Below, piece by piece: positions 4,385 through 6,209 of a DNA stretch of 6,209 nt. The stretch is from an uncultured Bacilli bacterium. GTDB lineage: Bacteria > Bacillota_I > Bacilli_A > RF39 > UBA660. Position 1 is the stretch's first letter; each line of letters opens with the position of its first letter. The stretch covers positions 1 through 6,209 of the forward strand of contig CAJGDV010000073.1 of NCBI GenBank assembly GCA_904502155.1, in the 5' to 3' direction. Position numbers and translations under genes: made by a program. A model generated the notes under the pieces. It had not been told where the DNA came from and did not search any database. It worked only from the letters and a program-made list of their open reading frames with translations.

Positions 4385-6209
4385 GATAATATGTCACATA
4401 AAATATTAGTTATTTCAGTTGGATCTTCAACATTAAGGCCTTCAATTAATCTAGCATGAGCATATAACAATTTAGTATAATTTTTTAATTGTTCTTTATC
4501 ACTTTCATATAATACTTTGATTTTTTCAGCAATTTTATGATTTTCATTTATTTCAAGTACAATATTAGCTTTTACTTTTTCTTCTGTTGGCATAGCGTTT
4601 AATACTTTTTCCATTTCTATTGAAACATCACCTTCTGTAGTTAAACATACTGGGTGTGATTTAAGATTGTTTGTGAATCTAACATTTGATAATTCTTCTT
4701 TTAATGTTTCTTTCATTAATGTAAGAATATCTTTATTGTCTTCATTTACTTTTTCAATATGTTCTTTTTCTTCTTTTGTGTCAATATCAAAATTTTTACT
4801 TGCAATATTAACAAATGTTTTATCATTGTAATTTCCTAAAATTTGGAATACAAATTCGTCTATAGCATCTACTAAATATAAAACTTCATATCCTTTATCA
4901 AGAACTTTTTCTACTACTGGAAGTTTTTTTGCTTTTTCAACATTTTCAGCACAAACATAAAAAATTTCTTTTTGATCTTCTTTAAGATTATTAACGTATT
5001 CTTCAAGTGTCAAATAATCTTCTTTTTTTGAAGAGTAAAATATAAGTAGATCTTTTAATTTATCTTTGTCTATTCCATAATTATTATAAGTACCAAATTT
5101 TATAGATGGACCAAAATTTTTGAAGAATTCTTTATATTTTTCAAAATCTTCTTCCATTAATGTTTTAAATTCTTTAATTAATTTCTTTTCAATACTTTTA
5201 GCAATTTGTTTAAGTTTTTTATCTTGTTGAAGCATTTCACGAGAAATGTTTAAAGATAAATCTTCAGTATCAACAACACCACGTACAAAGCTAAAATAAT
5301 CTGGTAATAATTCTTCACATTTTTCCATTATAAGAACGCCATTAGTATATAATTGTAATCCTTTTTTGTACTCTTTAGTATAAAAATCATATGGTGTATG
5401 ACTTGGAACATATAAAATACTTTTATAACTTGTTAACCCTTCAATTGAAAAGTGCATAACTTTCATAGGAGGTTGATAATCATAAAATTTATCTGAATAG
5501 AAATTATTATATTCATCTTCAGTAATTTTATCTTTATCTTTTTTCCATAATGGAACCATACTATTAAGTGTTTCAATTTCTTTTATAGTTTCATATTCAT
5601 CTTTACCATCAATTTTTGCAGTGTTTTCAATTTCCATTTTTATAGGATATTTAATATAATCTGAATATTTTTTTATAAGTCCTTTAATTTTATGTTCTGT
5701 TAAATATTCATCATAGTTGTCATCTTCAGTGTTATCTTTTAAATATATTACTATTTTAGTCCCATTATCAAAGTTTACATTTGCTTTATCTAATGTATAA
5801 CCGTCAACACCTTTACTACTCCATAAATAAGATTCTTCTTGATTTATTTTTTTACTGTAAACATCAACTTGTTTAGCAACCATAAATGAAGAATAAAAAC
5901 CTACACCAAATTGACCAATAATATCTACATCAGTTTGATCTTGATTTTCTTCTTTAAATGATAATGAACCACTTTTGGCAATTGTTCCTAAATTTGTTTC
6001 TAGTTCTTGTTCACTCATACCAATACCATTATCTTGGATGATAATTGCTCTATTTTCATCATCAAGTTCAATATTGATTCCTAATTTTGTTTTATCTATT
6101 TTAATATCTTTTGCTGTTAATGATTGATAATATAATTTATCAAGAGCATCACTAGCATTTGAGATTAATTCTCTTAAATATATATCTTTATTAGTATAAA
6201 TTGAGTTTA
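4378..6209 (-). CDS. htpG: Molecular chaperone HtpG (Hsp90 family), N-terminus outside the window
   Basis: This ATP-dependent cytosolic chaperone acts as a homodimer in protein folding and stress protection. The frame stays open to the window edge, so the ATG at 6018 is internal and 609 residues are visible. In visible numbering, the GHKL ATP site is present: LRELISNASDALDKL (E13 for catalysis, N17 for Mg-ATP), IQDNGIGM (D59 for adenine), GTIAKSGS (74-81) and IGQFGVGFYSSF (ATP lid, G98-G103). The middle domain has LYVPSHTPYD, RGVVDTEDLSLNISREMLQQ with the conserved Arg at 323 and the following QDKKLKQI. The C-terminal dimerisation part ends in LLYAHARLIEGLNVEDP and a short tail without an MEEVD motif, as in bacteria. 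By comparison with E. coli HtpG (E34, N38), about 21 residues are missing, giving a total near 630, the usual size. All known catalytic residues are intact. The promoter lies outside the window. Confidence 0.98.
   Translation of the reverse strand, partial: NSIYTNKDIYLRELISNASDALDKLYYQSLTAKDIKIDKTKLGINIELDDENRAIIIQDNGIGMSEQELETNLGTIAKSGSLSFKEENQDQTDVDIIGQFGVGFYSSFMVAKQVDVYSKKINQEESYLWSSKGVDGYTLDKANVNFDNGTKIVIYLKDNTEDDNYDEYLTEHKIKGLIKKYSDYIKYPIKMEIENTAKIDGKDEYETIKEIETLNSMVPLWKKDKDKITEDEYNNFYSDKFYDYQPPMKVMHFSIEGLTSYKSILYVPSHTPYDFYTKEYKKGLQLYTNGVLIMEKCEELLPDYFSFVRGVVDTEDLSLNISREMLQQDKKLKQIAKSIEKKLIKEFKTLMEEDFEKYKEFFKNFGPSIKFGTYNNYGIDKDKLKDLLIFYSSKKEDYLTLEEYVNNLKEDQKEIFYVCAENVEKAKKLPVVEKVLDKGYEVLYLVDAIDEFVFQILGNYNDKTFVNIASKNFDIDTKEEKEHIEKVNEDNKDILTLMKETLKEELSNVRFTNNLKSHPVCLTTEGDVSIEMEKVLNAMPTEEKVKANIVLEINENHKIAEKIKVLYESDKEQLKNYTKLLYAHARLIEGLNVEDPTEITNILCDILSK

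Noticed and set aside
6016..6018. ATG as the start of htpG
   Set aside because: It is the Met of the conserved DNGIGM motif; the frame continues upstream with ELISNASDALDKL to the window edge, so the gene is partial and starts outside.
1..6209. CRISPR array, insertion sequence, phage or defence system
   Set aside because: No regularly spaced direct repeats, no transposase or integrase frames, no terminal inverted repeats and no compositional break; the genes are metabolic or housekeeping.

Overview
The window is a strongly A+T-rich stretch of bacterial chromosome in which all five recognisable genes lie on the minus strand. The low-GC composition, the strong AGGAG and AAAGGTGA ribosome-binding sites, the SAM-clan riboswitch ahead of metK and the TTGACA/TATAAT promoter suggest a low-GC Gram-positive-type bacterium (Bacillota, or an uncultured relative near the Bacilli/Mollicutes boundary). 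The four tryptophan codons checked (in metK, the DUF1963 gene and htpG) are TGG, and the flavoprotein gene ends at TGA. This favours the standard bacterial code over the mycoplasma code. The genus cannot be told from the sequence alone.

Reading in the direction of transcription (high to low coordinates): the window opens inside htpG (Hsp90 chaperone), which lacks only about 21 N-terminal residues beyond the window edge and ends in an intrinsic terminator built over its stop codon. A 116-base gap follows, with an extended -10 promoter overlapped by a 14-bp palindrome. Next comes a tightly packed three-gene operon: an HI0933/BaiN-type flavoprotein, a xylose-isomerase-like TIM-barrel protein with a complete set of metal ligands, and a DUF1963/YwqG-type protein with an added N-terminal helical region. 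The reading frames overlap by 4 and 7 bases. Two bases after the third stop codon a new promoter begins. It drives a SAM-I-like riboswitch with a clearly readable terminator/antiterminator pair, then metK (S-adenosylmethionine synthetase). metK ends in another terminator that contains its own stop codon.

metK is thus a classical feedback unit: its product SAM should fold the aptamer and stop transcription. The riboswitch is somewhat unusual because P4 seems missing or reduced to a short linker, and because a perfect 10-bp inverted repeat brackets the whole leader. No terminator is visible between the three-gene operon and metK, so operon transcripts may run into the SAM-controlled terminator. 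The joint role of the three operon genes is unknown. Most of the window is ordinary housekeeping sequence; the items worth a second look are the riboswitch architecture, the uncharacterised operon and the altered glycine-rich motif of MetK.
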